Source of the DNA: Omphiscola glabra
Lineage: Eukaryota; Mollusca; Gastropoda; Lymnaeidae
DNA length: 64,000 nt
Assembly (NCBI GenBank): GCA_964017045.1
Contig: OZ024807.1
Location: 10,981,893 to 11,045,892 of the forward strand
Reading direction: 5' to 3'
A program made the position numbers and the translations under genes. The notes below the pieces were generated by a model. That model was not told the origin of the DNA. It saw only the letters and a list, made by a program, of their open reading frames with translations, and searched no databases. Shown one piece after another: positions 1 through 29,039 of this stretch. Numbering within the stretch: the stretch's first letter is position 1; each line of letters begins with the position of its first letter.

Positions 1-521
1 AAACATCACACCACCACTTTGCTACAGTTTTTGGTACTGCGAGCAGGGTTTTTTAAAGTGTGTCACTGCACACACACACTTCACCCTCCGGTAGCCACCA
101 CCCCACACTACTACTATATTGAGACATTGAGAAACCAAATTTGCTGAAAAACACAGCTATTTTAATACTACTAAAAATAATACACCCCCAATTTTGAAAG
201 TTTGTTATAAAGCCATAAAGATCATAAAGATAAAGCAGCAGCTAACTGCAAAGTCAAGACAAGTGTCTGAGTGGGTAGGCAGTTTTATCATTTTTCACCA
301 TCCATGACCACAAAATAAAATAAACATGTATGAATGTATGTTTTTTTGATGTCCATTCATGACAATCAAACCTTCTCAATTACAGTAGATGTTTAGTCTG
401 AATTAAAATAAATAATTAAATAATATTAACAGTGTCTACAAGACATATGCCTAAGCCAAGGCCAAACTAATAATTATCTAATGATTAGTTATAAGACATT
501 TTATTAAAAAATGATTGTCAC
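1..521 (-). other. EMC8 intron 1 (partial)
   Basis: Sequence after the EMC8 exon 1 donor. It is AT-rich with a short CA-rich stretch near 70-85. I see no second EMC8 exon or any other coding similarity, so the next exon must lie outside the window. Confidence 0.6.
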
Positions 522-728
522 CTGGAGCAGAGCCATTTCCAGCATTGGTGATAATCCTAGAGATACGTGAAACAGAGGAATGCAGTCTACATACTTAAGA
601 GGTTTAGACGATTCTTTCCCCTTATTGTCTTCGGCCAATAACACACCATTTACTGATGAATGTGGGTATTTGGCAGCGTGTAAAATCAACTTACAATGAG
701 CAAGTACACTTATATTCAAGTCGGCCAT
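522..728 (-). CDS. EMC8: EMC8-like, ER membrane protein complex subunit 8 (first coding exon only)
   Basis: Partial gene: 69 codons of the first exon; the rest lies beyond the left edge. EMC8/EMC9 are cytosolic-side MPN-fold subunits of the ER membrane protein complex, which inserts transmembrane segments into the ER. The reading resembles the N-terminus of animal EMC8: a CK(L/I)xLHAAKYPHSSVNG stretch near residues 12-27, then YVDCIPLFHVSLGLSPMLE around residues 46-64, both hallmark segments as I remember the family. The start is the ATG at 728, with A at -3 and G at +4; an in-frame upstream GTG at 743 is not a eukaryotic start. The exon ends in CAG followed by a GT donor (GTGACA) in phase 0. 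It is divergent from TMEM42. Vertebrates have EMC8 and EMC9; one ancestral gene is expected here, so EMC8 is used as the family name. Confidence 0.88.
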
Positions 729-1353
729 TTTGGAACAGAACACCGGTGTCTGCGTTAGAATCGGAAAACTCTAAAGTACATAACATTTCATCATAACTTC
801 TTTTCCCACAGAAGAGCTATCAATCGTATGGGAATTAATATTTAAAGTTGAAAACATTTATATAAGTTAATATTTATGCTCATTATTCTTATTCTAAACA
901 TTCATCTACCTTAAAAACATTTTTTCAATGAGCTAACGAAGATATCCAATGAATTATTTGATAATGATATTTGAAGTCATTGTCATTGACTCACAGCTGA
1001 AAAAGCAAAAGCGAATTGAAATTATGAACATTTTAAAAATAAATACCATTTTGTTCATTCATATTATTTCTTGCCAGTAGCATAAAAAAACCTTTTACAA
1101 ATGTAATTTTTGAATTGCGATTACTAATAATTGTTAACAACACTTTAAAAAGTGCTGTATTTCGGTATTTCCTTTGCCAATTTATAATTACACTGTACAC
1201 TGTACAGCGATGGCGATTATTATAGTTAAAGTGATTAATTGTGGTTGAAACTGTACAAGTACAATGATACTCAAAGTACCATAGATAAAATGATTATTTT
1301 TTCACCCCGATAAGTTATAATATAAGCGCATATAAACCAGGATCCTAAACGCT
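729..1353. promoter_or_regulatory. Shared EMC8/TMEM42 bidirectional promoter region
   Basis: The start codons of two divergent genes are 625 bp apart, so both promoters and both 5' leaders must lie here unless non-coding first exons are further away. The stretch is AT-rich. No TATA box in a clear position and no CpG island are obvious. A palindromic repeat of GTACA motifs (ACTGTACACTGTACAG) lies near 1191-1206. The promoter call is an inference from gene geometry. Confidence 0.55.
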
Positions 1354-3633
1354 ATGGGATTAAAAGGTATAATATTTGCCATAGAAGCTGGCAGTTGCGC
1401 TGCAATGGCATCAGTTTCAGCCAAATTAGCAGCAAGTTCAGAAACAGCAATGTCTCTATCAAACATGTTCATATCATGGGCAGAACAAATTATACCACTT
1501 GAGTTTCTTCATTATGAGTTTGAGGTAAAGACTAAAGAGGTCTACTAATTACATATCTACATATTTTTAAGCAGTTGGGGAACTAGTTGAATTAGTTGAT
1601 TGACCTGATTATAGTTATACTAAGTTATATAGTATAGTCGTATATATACGTTAATTTTTGTGTTACTCTCCACCCCCTGCGGCCTGCTACTAACTAATTT
1701 ATCATTGATTATCATCATTCATAATCAACGTTATGAATCAGTGCGAGGCGATCCTAAAGGCTAATGATGTTTTTCCCTAGGGCTAGGGGCTTTGTGCCAT
1801 TTAGGACCAACGGGATAAGAGATACATTTTGTTGGGGGGGGGGGGATAGCTTGATTTGATTAATTACATAATGATAATATATTAGTATATTACTACTAGA
1901 ATCTAGCAGGCCTGCACAACATGTGGGCCGCAAGCGATGCTCGGCCACTTGGCGGCTCGTGAAGTAACGAAATATTCTTTATTATTATTATTTTCTTAAT
2001 AGCTTTCACCCCTGTCCTATTATCTTTCGGCCCACATACGTTTTTTGAAACGTAAAAGGGCCCGCCCAAGTTTTTCCATAAAGTATTACGGCTCGCCTTA
2101 CATTTTGAGTTGTGCAGGCCTGGAATAGAGTATAGTACACGATTACATTTACATTGAGGCGCTACATGGGCATCTCTATTATTATTAATATTTTACATAA
2201 TATAGGAATAAAACCGTTTCCTAACAGGGTACTCACCAAAGGGTTTTGCCCTACAAAAAAAAAAAAAACAAATAGAAATTATAAGACATTTTTCCTTTCT
2301 CAGTCTCAGTAATAATATTTAACAAAAGTTTGACCTGAACAAAGTGAAGGAAATAGATAATTTATGGAAGAAGGAGCAGTTGCGTATGGTGTTGAGCTAC
2401 GAAAAGTGAATCATCTCACAGATATATAGATTACTTAATGTTAGGCCTATATATAGACCTCAAAGAACTGCTCTAGGTATTCCAAAATTTCGAATGCTTA
2501 GGGCCCTCTGGATGTCTCAATCCGATACTGATATGATTTTCAATAAATACTTTACATTTTTTTTATAGTTTTAAAAATAATTTTTCCTGACCCATTAAAT
2601 ATCTTATGGTATTTTATTGATGTATTGGAGGGGCTTCCTTTATTATAATGTATCAATATGTTTTTTATTACAGGTAGCAATTATACTCAGACTTGCTGGC
2701 ATCTTAGGAATATTTCTATTTAATGCACTCATGTGGGTGCTCTTTACAAAGTCCATGCATTTATGTTCTTCTGCATTAGAGGCAACTGCATTCAACACCT
2801 CATCTAATTTTATTACCACGGTAAATATCAACTAGGTAAAGGGTGAGTGATTCTTGGCCCACATTCCACACCAAAGAATTTTTTAACACTTGAATCTGAC
2901 AATGCATGACGTAATGAAAAAGTATTTTTTTTTAAACTACGGGTATTTAAAAAAACATGCCGTCTTAATCTGCAGAGTAGCAAGAATGACTTTTTAGGTA
3001 AAATTTGCATTGTTAAATTTTTCATTCATTTAATCTTTCCCGAGTACCTGGTAAACGCTGTTAAATGTTAATTTTTATTTTATTGAACGAGCTTAATTTT
3101 TTAAAATTAATTCTAAAATTCTCCAAATAAGCAAAATAATGCTATTATGTTTCACCACAAAATTTTGGATGGCTCATGAGAATATTGAAAAGTTTTGTTG
3201 ATTTTGGCACATTCAATTACAAAGATTGTCTTGTAAATGTGGGTTAAAGCAAGGAGTAGTTAACCAGAAGAGGGAATGGTGTAAAAGATTTACCTACCTT
3301 TGCTAAAGTTATTAAAAGTATCACAATAAAATACTAGTATACATATTTATAATTATCTTTAGTCATGTGTAGAATTTATCTTTTTACTTTAAATATAAAT
3401 TTAGAAATTAATTATTGTGCTCTAAAACTAAAAGTATTTATTTTTATTCTATCTTTAATCAGGCCATAATTGGCAAACTTTTGTTTGGAGAGCATTTGAG
3501 CTTGTTGTGGTACTTGGGTTCCTCACTAATTATATTTGGGCTGACAATCCTGCATTCTGCTTCAAAAGATCAGGAAACTGACCAACAAAAACAAAACCAT
3601 AAAAAAAATGAACAAAAAGAGAAAGTATCATAG
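1354..3633 (+). CDS. TMEM42: TMEM42-like small EamA/DMT-type membrane protein
   Basis: Complete gene of three coding exons: 1354-1524, 2674-2820 and 3463-3633. All introns are phase 0 with GT/AG borders, giving 162 residues (human TMEM42 is about 159). Exon 1 carries the first hydrophobic segment with an AMASVSAKLAASSE core. Exon 2 holds LRLAGILGIFLFNALMW, a helix with the conserved N-A-L-M-W, then a second helix and S/T-rich turn. Exon 3 begins AIIGKLLFGEHLSLLWYLG and ends in a helix (SSLIIFGLTILHS) followed by a charged Gln/Lys-rich cytosolic tail. The order and spacing match TMEM42, a half-size relative of drug/metabolite transporters. Its function is not established, and transport activity should not be assumed. 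The first ATG of the exon is used. Expression probably depends on the promoter shared with EMC8. Confidence 0.88.
1525..2673 (+). other. TMEM42 intron 1
   Basis: AT-rich intron with donor GTAAAG and acceptor TTTTTTATTACAG. It contains a G run near 1836 and a segment with the wording of dispersed hAT-like repeats around 1905-2125: a CTAGCAGGCCTGCACAAC motif is mirrored by GTTGTGCAGGCCTGG at about 2109-2123, so an inverted-repeat element of about 210 bp is likely. No coding potential is seen. Confidence 0.5.
1903..2124. mobile_element. Short inverted-repeat (MITE-like) element in TMEM42 intron 1
   Basis: The left end reads AGCAGGCCTGCACAACATG and the right end reads GTTGTGCAGGCCTGG, so the CAGGCCTGCACAAC core is inverted at the two ends of about 220 bp. 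This is typical of a non-autonomous DNA transposon. I did not find a clean target-site duplication. Confidence 0.45.
2821..3462 (+). other. TMEM42 intron 2
   Basis: AT-rich intron with donor GTAAATATC and an acceptor ending CTTTAATCAG. No repeats with clear ends and no other exon were recognised in it. Confidence 0.5.
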
Positions 3634-3649
3634 TCATAGCAATGAAAAA

Positions 3650-4022
3650 GTAAGTATGACTAAGTAAATTACACATTTTTTTATTAAATTGTTATATACA
3701 AAATAAAAATGACTAATATTATTTTTTTAAATATCAATTAAAAATTAAAAAATAAATTGGATTTTACTCTTCTAATTATTTTGCAACATTTGGTTGTTTA
3801 GTCTTGAAATTGAAAGATTAAAACATTTTTGGAATAGTTTTGGACTAATAATTATATTTAAGTTATATATTTTTTCAACTAAATATTGTGAAGTGTTCTT
3901 GAACTAGCTTATTACTAGTGAATTGATAAATAAAGTTATTTTCTTTTAAAGACTAAAATACCACAATTTGACCTGGAATTTCCACATTAAAAAAAATATT
4001 AAAACATTTTACTTTGTTTCAG
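3650..4022 (+). other. Possible 3'-UTR intron of TMEM42
   Basis: A near-consensus donor (AAAAAG-TAAGTATG, GT at 3650) lies 16 nt after the TMEM42 stop, and a strong acceptor (TTTTACTTTGTTTCAG) ends at 4022. If used, the last exon would be non-coding and start at 4023. The junction is close enough to the stop that nonsense-mediated decay would not be expected. This rests on splice-signal quality alone. Confidence 0.35.
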
Positions 4023-4677
4023 CCTCATAAAAAATTGACTACACTCTAAAATAGTAAACCCCTCTTAAAGAAAAGGATGCATTAAAGTAAAGACCAATGT
4101 TGAACATCATTGAAGGTGTTCATTCTAGAATATGACCATGGTGGCCTGTAGTGAGTATGCCTCACAACCAAGAGGTAGCCAGTTAACATACTTTCGAGGT
4201 TATCCACAGCTATGGGCCTATATATGGGTGCAATGACTTGTCAGGCCAGCTAGGTAGTAATTCTTGGGAGAAGGAGGTAAACCCTAAGTTAAATAACCTC
4301 AATCACTGAAATGGGAAAATAACAGCACTTAAAGAAAAATAGAGTATTGTTGTGTTTATTTACCATATATTTTTTTATATATAGGGAAATTGGGCAGAGA
4401 AAGAGTGCAAATGTCAGTTCAAATTACAAGTAGAGGATGAACAAAAACGTATTGGTTTTATATTGATAAACAATGATCTCAAGAACTGAAGAAAGGTGTA
4501 TGTTGAAGAAAATTAAAAAAGAATTGCCTACAAGCTCAAAGAGAAAATGAATCTTTTTATCTGCTTATAAACCCATTCCTATCGATTTGTTAATTAAATT
4601 CAAATGTCAATAATAGAAATCCGAGGCGTGCTGTGGGCTGTTCGGTCATACTTATTCACGCAATTTATGTATAAAAA

Positions 4678-4683
4678 AATAAA
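4678..4683 (+). terminator. Candidate TMEM42 poly(A) signal
   Basis: An AATAAA hexamer about 1 kb downstream of the TMEM42 stop. Other AATAAA copies exist (for example near 3929), so which one is used cannot be decided from sequence. Confidence 0.25.
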
Positions 4684-7600
4684 ATATTTGATACTTGTAA
4701 AAATTGTTAATGTTTCATTAAATATATTTTGCAATCAAAGTATTCAGGTTACATTTCTTATAAAAATAAAATATCTTTAGAAATCATGTACCAACTTTAT
4801 TATGTGGTTCTGATTAATTAACATCAACTATTTTGAATTTATTACGTTTCGATAATTAATAAGAAACTTAAATGCAATGCTTTCACAACTGGAAAGTAGA
4901 CAGTATTTCTTTCATCAATTTTTTACCACTTGATTAAATATTATTTAGTGCATGAATACTTATGGTTAAAAATAATTCAATAAAATTATATGTAAGTTTT
5001 AAGTGACTGGCAGAAATGTTATTTAGATAAATTCTATAGATAATGTACCAATAAAAGGATGTACCGTAAATGATGTAAAACTAGAATCCAAAGGATTTTA
5101 ATAATAATAGCTGTCAGGTGATAAAAGTGAGTTTTTCAAAACATTGAAATTAAGTTCTCAGAGAAAAATTGAAATTAAGTTTTGCTCTAAAACTAAAAAA
5201 ATTGTTCCACAAGATGTATGCTTTAAAGAAAATTTATCTTAGGCATACTTCATAGTCTTTTATTTCTGATTTTATTTTGGCTATTTTTTAAAACAGAAAT
5301 TTAACTTCTAAAATAGTATCTGTCAGCATCTTACTTTGACCTTGGACTAGTCTAGGACAGCAAGAAGGTCACAGATTTGTTGCAGACAAAGTCAAATATA
5401 TAGGGCTACTTGGGAAAGTGTTAGTCACGGCTTGAAGAGCACTTTTACGCGCAATATCAATTATTATTAGTCAGCATTCTACAAATGACCATTGAAATAA
5501 TAACAGAATGGACATAACATAGTCCAAAATATTTATTTAGTTTCATTTCACTATTTCAGTACCTCTTGTGCTAAAAGTACTTACGGTACTTTAACTTAAA
5601 TCTACCTGTGTACTTTATAATTCTGAACACATTAAAATGTAACCAAGTCTCTTAAACAAGCCCAAAAATAAGAATGATCAAATTTTATTAACAAAAGGAA
5701 CATTTGAAATGGATTAACTCAAAATGGGTATTTTGTAACTTTGACTTTTAGCCCTAATGCTTTCAGTTTCTACTGATTTAACACTGTAAGATTTGAATTG
5801 TTCCTAAAAGTATATAAGGAAAATTGCACTACAACTACAACAGAATAAAATTCATGTGTCATTTTGAGATTAACAAAATTTTCATGAGTGTGTCATAAGA
5901 TTTTGTTAAGGATACAAGTCTATAGAAAAACAGTTTTTTTTAAAGGCTTTTGGCCAAGTATTCTGTCATTGCTGGTATAATGGAACCTTTTTATAATGTA
6001 ATCCATTTACTCTAATCTTTTAATAATATTACACTATATTATTAATTAATACTTTTTCATTCAAGATGTGTAAAAGAATTTTAATGATTATTTTAGTATC
6101 CCACAAGATAAATATTCAGGTGTTCATGATAGTTAAGTTGAACTGTTCTTAAAGTAGCTGTTCTCTTAATATAGATAAAATTAAGTTGGAAATTCTTGTT
6201 ACTTAAATCAGATTTAATCATGTATTTCCTAATTGTTGGCCTCATGTCAGTTTATATTAGTTCATCACAATATAAATGAAGATACAAAACAAAGGATGTT
6301 TAAAATATTTATACATTTAACACATCTTTATTATTCAGCCTTCTTTAGACACTTTTCATCATGAGTTCATTCTTTTTAGTTCCCTCAGAGGAACTCAACA
6401 GTTTCAGACTAAGGTGTTAATATCAAGAACAAAAGAACTATCCATCTACAATTATGTACAATTTAAATTATCTCCCCCTTTTTTGAATCTGGTGAGAATT
6501 GTATAACTACAAATTTTGATAACATATTTAAATGAAAACGGTCCACCAATAGCCAATGTTCACAAGTCAATAGAAAAAGGTCACACTTTGGCTCTGGGAC
6601 TCGCTAGAAAGTAAACATTCTCCCAACATAGGGCATTTATTTAGTGATGAAGACAAACGTAAGCAAATGTGTTTATTTTTAATATTAATGATGTAGTGCA
6701 CATTTTTTTATACTCCTGATTATCATGATAGCAATGATAGGTTTACAATAAGGACATTGACTGACAACCCATTATTTTGTTGTTGAGGTCCCACTGTTTG
6801 TGCTTGTGATACAATACTCTAAAGACCTAATATGTTCTTGCAAGAGCAACAGAATTACACATTTTTATTAAATGGTTATATACAATTGATCAAGATATAT
6901 TATATACATATATATAAACTATAGTATATTTATATATGTATATAATCTCTTTCCTACTTTACAAAAAAACAAGTTTTACAGTTAAAATGTTTTTAAAAAA
7001 AAAATATAACAAAAATACATTAAAAAAAAAAAAAGCAAAACCAATGAACAACATAAATATGAATATGTTAAAGATAAAATGAATACATCATGTCAAAAGT
7101 GACACCAACATGAACAACCCTGTGTAAATTTGACTGTCTTAGCAAATCAACACATTGGTTATGGCTTTGTGAGATGGAAAACCTTCAAGATACACTTTGA
7201 ACATGGTGTTAAGTTTTGAAAGGTTCTTTTTAGTATTAAAAGTAGACATTCACAAACAAGTTATTGCTTTTTTGTGTAAAACAACACAGAAACATTTCAA
7301 TATATATATACGGTATATATAACATTGCAATTTTTGCTAGATGAATAATATGGACATGTAATAATCATTTGATCATTTTATTTTATATAGAAAGTTGACA
7401 TTTTTAAATTTGTGTTTGATGGGTTTGAGGATTTGATTAAATAAGGCGACACAACTGTCCTTGACTGTCATTCTTCAATATAGCTGTCCAATACTGACAT
7501 AAAACAATACAAAGTATCTTCTTTAGTAGTGTTATTTTAAAAGCTTGTAGTACAGATCATTTTTAAGAATATTTTATATCATATAAGAAAGTACAAATTT

Positions 7601-9301
7601 GTTCCTATTTGAGCTATGCACCTTTATGTTGAACGATAATCAACATGACATTCAGAATACTATCAATACATCCTAATCATGAATGTAAGTATATAGATTA
7701 ATTGATATGTCAACTAATAACTTATAAAGGAGGGGGAACTACCCATCCAAATATGTGAACATGATATGATGAACAGAAGAAACACTTTTTGTAACAGGAT
7801 GACAGTTGCCGCCATGACAAGGCTGACCTTTTTTTCTTTAAAAAAAACTAACAACAACAAATCTGACAGTGTGACTCAGGAGTACCAGCTCCTGTTGTTC
7901 ACATGCAGTTAACACGTTGACTTAAGGCAGGGAAGGAATTGACGGACACACCTGGTTTGGAACAAAAGGAAATTATTTTCAGCAATCAACCAATTCAGCT
8001 TCTCCCTTCTTCATATTTTTCCTGGCTCATGAAGTCTACTTTGACAGTATTTCATTGTCAGTAATGTCAGACATTTGACTGACTCTTGACATCAAATGGT
8101 AGGTTCTGTTCCCAACGAGGCCAGTTTTTGTGTGTTTCATTTTGAAAATTTAAAAAAACCTCATAGGAGAAAAGTGATGCTGTATAAAATGACCATTTCC
8201 TACATGCACGCATGTCAATACTTGTTAGTCATTTTGGGTCATATTTGTGTAAAATCTATTTGTATAATAAACCAGGTACACATCTTGTATACGACAGTGT
8301 GATGTGGTACGAAGAAGCTAATGTGGGTTAACCTTCCTCTATATTAAACAAATTGAAAGTCATTGACTGAGACCTCCCATGTTAACATTGTACACAGGAC
8401 CATATATCACAGATGTTTGAGCAAACGTTCTGTCATGTCAACATAGAGACAACCAGTTTATGGACAAATTTTCCCCTCATTAATGTACAGTCTTTATTTA
8501 GATATAGTCCAAGTACTAAACTACCAAAATGCATTCCTAAAACCAAATTTATTCTCTATTCATTAAAAAAACATCATTTTAATCAAACATTCAAACTTTC
8601 TTCAGCACCATGCTAATGAATAATTTTTGTATACATCTATCACAGCCAGCTGAACAAAATAATCTTGTACCGGTACTGTTAGATGTCAACCCTTTGTACT
8701 AGCAAGAGGTTAATGTTCCCTGCATATTTTAATTGCTTTGACCCAAGTCATTTGTGCTTCATACACCAAAAAATAAAAGATACATTTATGAATCCTTAAT
8801 TTTAGTACAAAATTGTAAAAACATAGTTGCACTCTCTGACCAAGGAAAATAATATTTTCTTTTTATGTGATGTTTTTCTTACAATTTTTGGTTCTCAGTA
8901 ATTTAATGGTTTCAATTGGAAAGTTCGGCATGTGTCTTCAAATTGAATAAAGAAAATTCAAACAATATTAATATGATAAATGTATAATCCAATGTGATTT
9001 ACTTTACTTGTATTTCATCAATAAATAAAAAGAGACATTTAAAAACTAAGCACAATAACTCTATTAAACCAATCTTCATTGTACTCAGGTAGACTCAGTA
9101 TGAGGCTAACAGTAACAATAATGAACAAAACACTACCAGTACTGTAATTGTTGCTTGTAGTTATGGCTTTGATTAAATAAGGTCATTTTGAACCAAGCAC
9201 CTAATGACATCTCCTCCCCACAGACTTGGCTTAATCTGTATCTCAACAAGACATCAGGTCATTGCCCATGGGTTTACTTGACAGTGAGTGTCAGGCCAGT
9301 G
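4684..9301. other. Convergent gene ends: SIK2 3' UTR and spacer
   Basis: There is no coding region on either strand; the short ORFs present have no recognisable similarity. The region is AT-rich. The right-hand part is probably the long 3' UTR of the SIK2 gene (minus strand). It has several minus-strand AATAAA hexamers, for example at about 6327-6332 and 8548-8553, and many ATTTA pentamers. An AT hairpin lies at about 6898-6950: ATTATATACATATATATAAA facing TATATTTATATATGTATATAAT. TMEM42 and SIK2 converge here. Confidence 0.45.
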
Positions 9302-26940
<17,639 letters not shown>

Positions 26941-27030
26941 TTAGGGTTTCGATTTCATGAAGTCTTCAAAATCTGCGAGGCCACTTTTCAATCGTGTTTG
27001 GCCTCGAAAAATACTCAAAACAACCGACAT
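26941..27030 (-). promoter_or_regulatory. Upstream ORF in the SIK2 5' leader
   Basis: An ATG at 27030 opens a 29-codon reading frame that ends with TAA at 26943-26941, leaving one codon (ACA) before the SIK2 ATG at 26937 and lying in the same frame. A second in-frame ATG at 26958 would give a 5-codon version. If the transcript starts above 27030, this uORF could throttle SIK2 translation or force re-initiation. The transcription start is unknown. Confidence 0.5.
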
Positions 27031-27077
27031 TTTCTTTCCTACTGAAACTTTCGCATGGCGCTTCCGACTTAGATGAA

Positions 27078-27096
27078 TGACGTCATTCTGACGTCA
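27078..27096. promoter_or_regulatory. Two tandem perfect CREs (TGACGTCA) upstream of SIK2
   Basis: Full palindromic cAMP-response elements at 27078-27085 and 27089-27096, 11 bp apart (about one helical turn), 141-159 bp upstream of the SIK2 start codon. CREs bind CREB/ATF bZIP dimers. In mammals SIK1 is a known CREB target, so a CRE-driven SIK gene fits a negative-feedback loop. Occupancy here is inference. Confidence 0.65.
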
Positions 27097-28670
27097 CACT
27101 CACCTATTATCTGATTCGAAGGCGGAGTTTCGAACTCGCCCGTTGCTAAGAAGCGTGACGCAAATGTCCTGTGTTACAAAGGCAGGGAAATAAAAAACCA
27201 CAGGGGCTGGGGGAGGTCGGGCCTTCAATAATAATAATAAAAAAGTGAGATGCTTGTCCGTTCACTCAACCTTTTCTTAAAGCGCGTGTTTTTTTGTTTT
27301 GTTTGTTGCTCTGAGGAATATACCATATTAACAAATCTGCGTGAAATTCTCTGATACGCATTGCCGACAACCATTTGCCGACAGGTAGGAGTCCTACTAG
27401 GACTAATGTTCCCCCACCCCCACCCCAGTGAACGATGCTCTGGTGCACTGTTAGATCTAAAGGTCACGCGCTTAAAAAAAAAATTTAAGCACTTTCATAT
27501 CATGTTGTAAGGTATGCGAGCGGAGACAATAACGATTAGCGAGTGCACACGTCATCTGTCTGGTTAATGGGCGAGCAATGCAGACAAGTTACAGAAAGCG
27601 TTTCGAAATCCGCGCAGAGAACTAATGAATGCTATTAAATTGTGACCTCCTTACTTGGAGCTGTCTTAATGCCTTTTCAAGGCGCTATTTCTCCGGCTAG
27701 TTACAAAACAGGCTGCATACGACCCACACATTAAAGTAACAATTGCGTTTACGTGTGTGGGGTGGGGGGTGAGTGGAGAAAAAAAAGGTGGGGGGGGGGG
27801 GGTAAGTTATTTATGAATTACCAAAAAAATGACAAGGCGAAGGTTTTTCATTAGTCTGCGGACACAATATTTACTGATTTAATCAGTCAATACTTTGCAG
27901 GTAAAGCTCCACTCTACGTTGACATATTTTGTACTTCATGAGCTTAAAAATTGCCATGCATGATTATTTATTTTTTCCGTCTTCACCCCACTCCCATCTA
28001 AACTCCACAAACCTTTCCATTTACATGTTTGATAGGTACATGATTCGAATCGGTCGAATCGTGACTTGTACTACGAGAGAGAAAGCCAGAGCTATGCAGA
28101 AGGTGGACCTTAGTGGAAGTTCTCTCATCCTATCCCAGCTATCATATATAAAAAGAATTTAACGTTGTTACCCCCCCCCCCGCTCAGTGCCGTTTACAAC
28201 GGTTCTCACCATATAGTTTAACTATACAACGACGGCAAATATGTCAGTTGAGTGCAATTCGTTCTATTTCAGAGAGGAATGACGTGAATATTATAGAAAT
28301 GGTTGCTAATGTTAATGAGTGTTTAAGATGAAGTCGAGAACGGTTATATTCTCCCAGGCATACGTGAAGGGGGCGGTGAAGAGGTACCCGCCTTAGTTGT
28401 CAACATATATATATAAGTATATTCGTAGATGAAAAAATATCTTGGTTTATACAAAATATATAAGCTAATATCTCTGTCATTCTAATGGATGATTACCATG
28501 ATTTATTATTTGTATATGCATGCGTGTAATTTATTATTAAAACTATGTGTAGTCAGCAAAATAGTGGTGGAGTCACTGCATGAACTTCACATTTACTTAG
28601 GTTACTTAAAAAGAAAAAAACACATTCATTCAAGTAACGCGCTTTTAAAGAGTCCTTATTAGAGCTGTCT
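27097..28670. other. Upstream flank of SIK2, no gene seen
   Basis: Contains G/C homopolymers at 27788 and 28171 and simple-sequence stretches. Small ORFs match nothing recognisable. The distal SIK2 promoter probably lies at the left end of this stretch. Confidence 0.4.
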
Positions 28671-28679
28671 CCTCCCTCC

Positions 28680-28978
28680 AGTTACCGGAAATTTGATCGA
28701 AAGAAATTTGGTCGACGGAAAATTGATCGACGGTAATTTGATCGAACGGAAATTTGGTCGAATCTTTTTTTCAGTCGAGACGTTAAAATTCTGGTCAAAT
28801 TTCTTTTTGAACGCTCTATACTATATAGTAAAACAAAATAATGCGTTCAAAAAGAAATTTGACGCAAAATTCTAACGTATACATAAAAAAAACGATTCGA
28901 CCAACTTTCCGTTCGATCAAATTTCCGTCGATCAATTTTCCGTCGACCAAATTTCTTTCCATCAAATTTCCGGATACG
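28680..28978. mobile_element. Foldback (Mutator-like) MITE, copy 1, 9-bp target duplication
   Basis: Nearly the whole element is an inverted repeat with arms of about 130 bp around a loop of about 30 bp. The arms contain several ATTTGATCGAxxGGAAA-type subrepeats (GATCGA/GGTCGA motifs). It is flanked by perfect CCTCCCTCC at 28671-28679 and 28979-28987. Long terminal inverted repeats plus a 9-bp duplication are characteristic of Mutator-like (MULE) elements; the family assignment is inference. A second copy lies at 41413-41697. Confidence 0.8.
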
Positions 28979-29039
28979 CCTCCCTCCCGGTACACCACCG
29001 CCCCTGAATCATAATAATTTTCTAGCTAACCCGCCAAAC

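Noticed and set aside
28693..28998. Paired 60-codon ORFs on both strands with similar peptides
   Set aside because: They come from the two arms of the foldback element.
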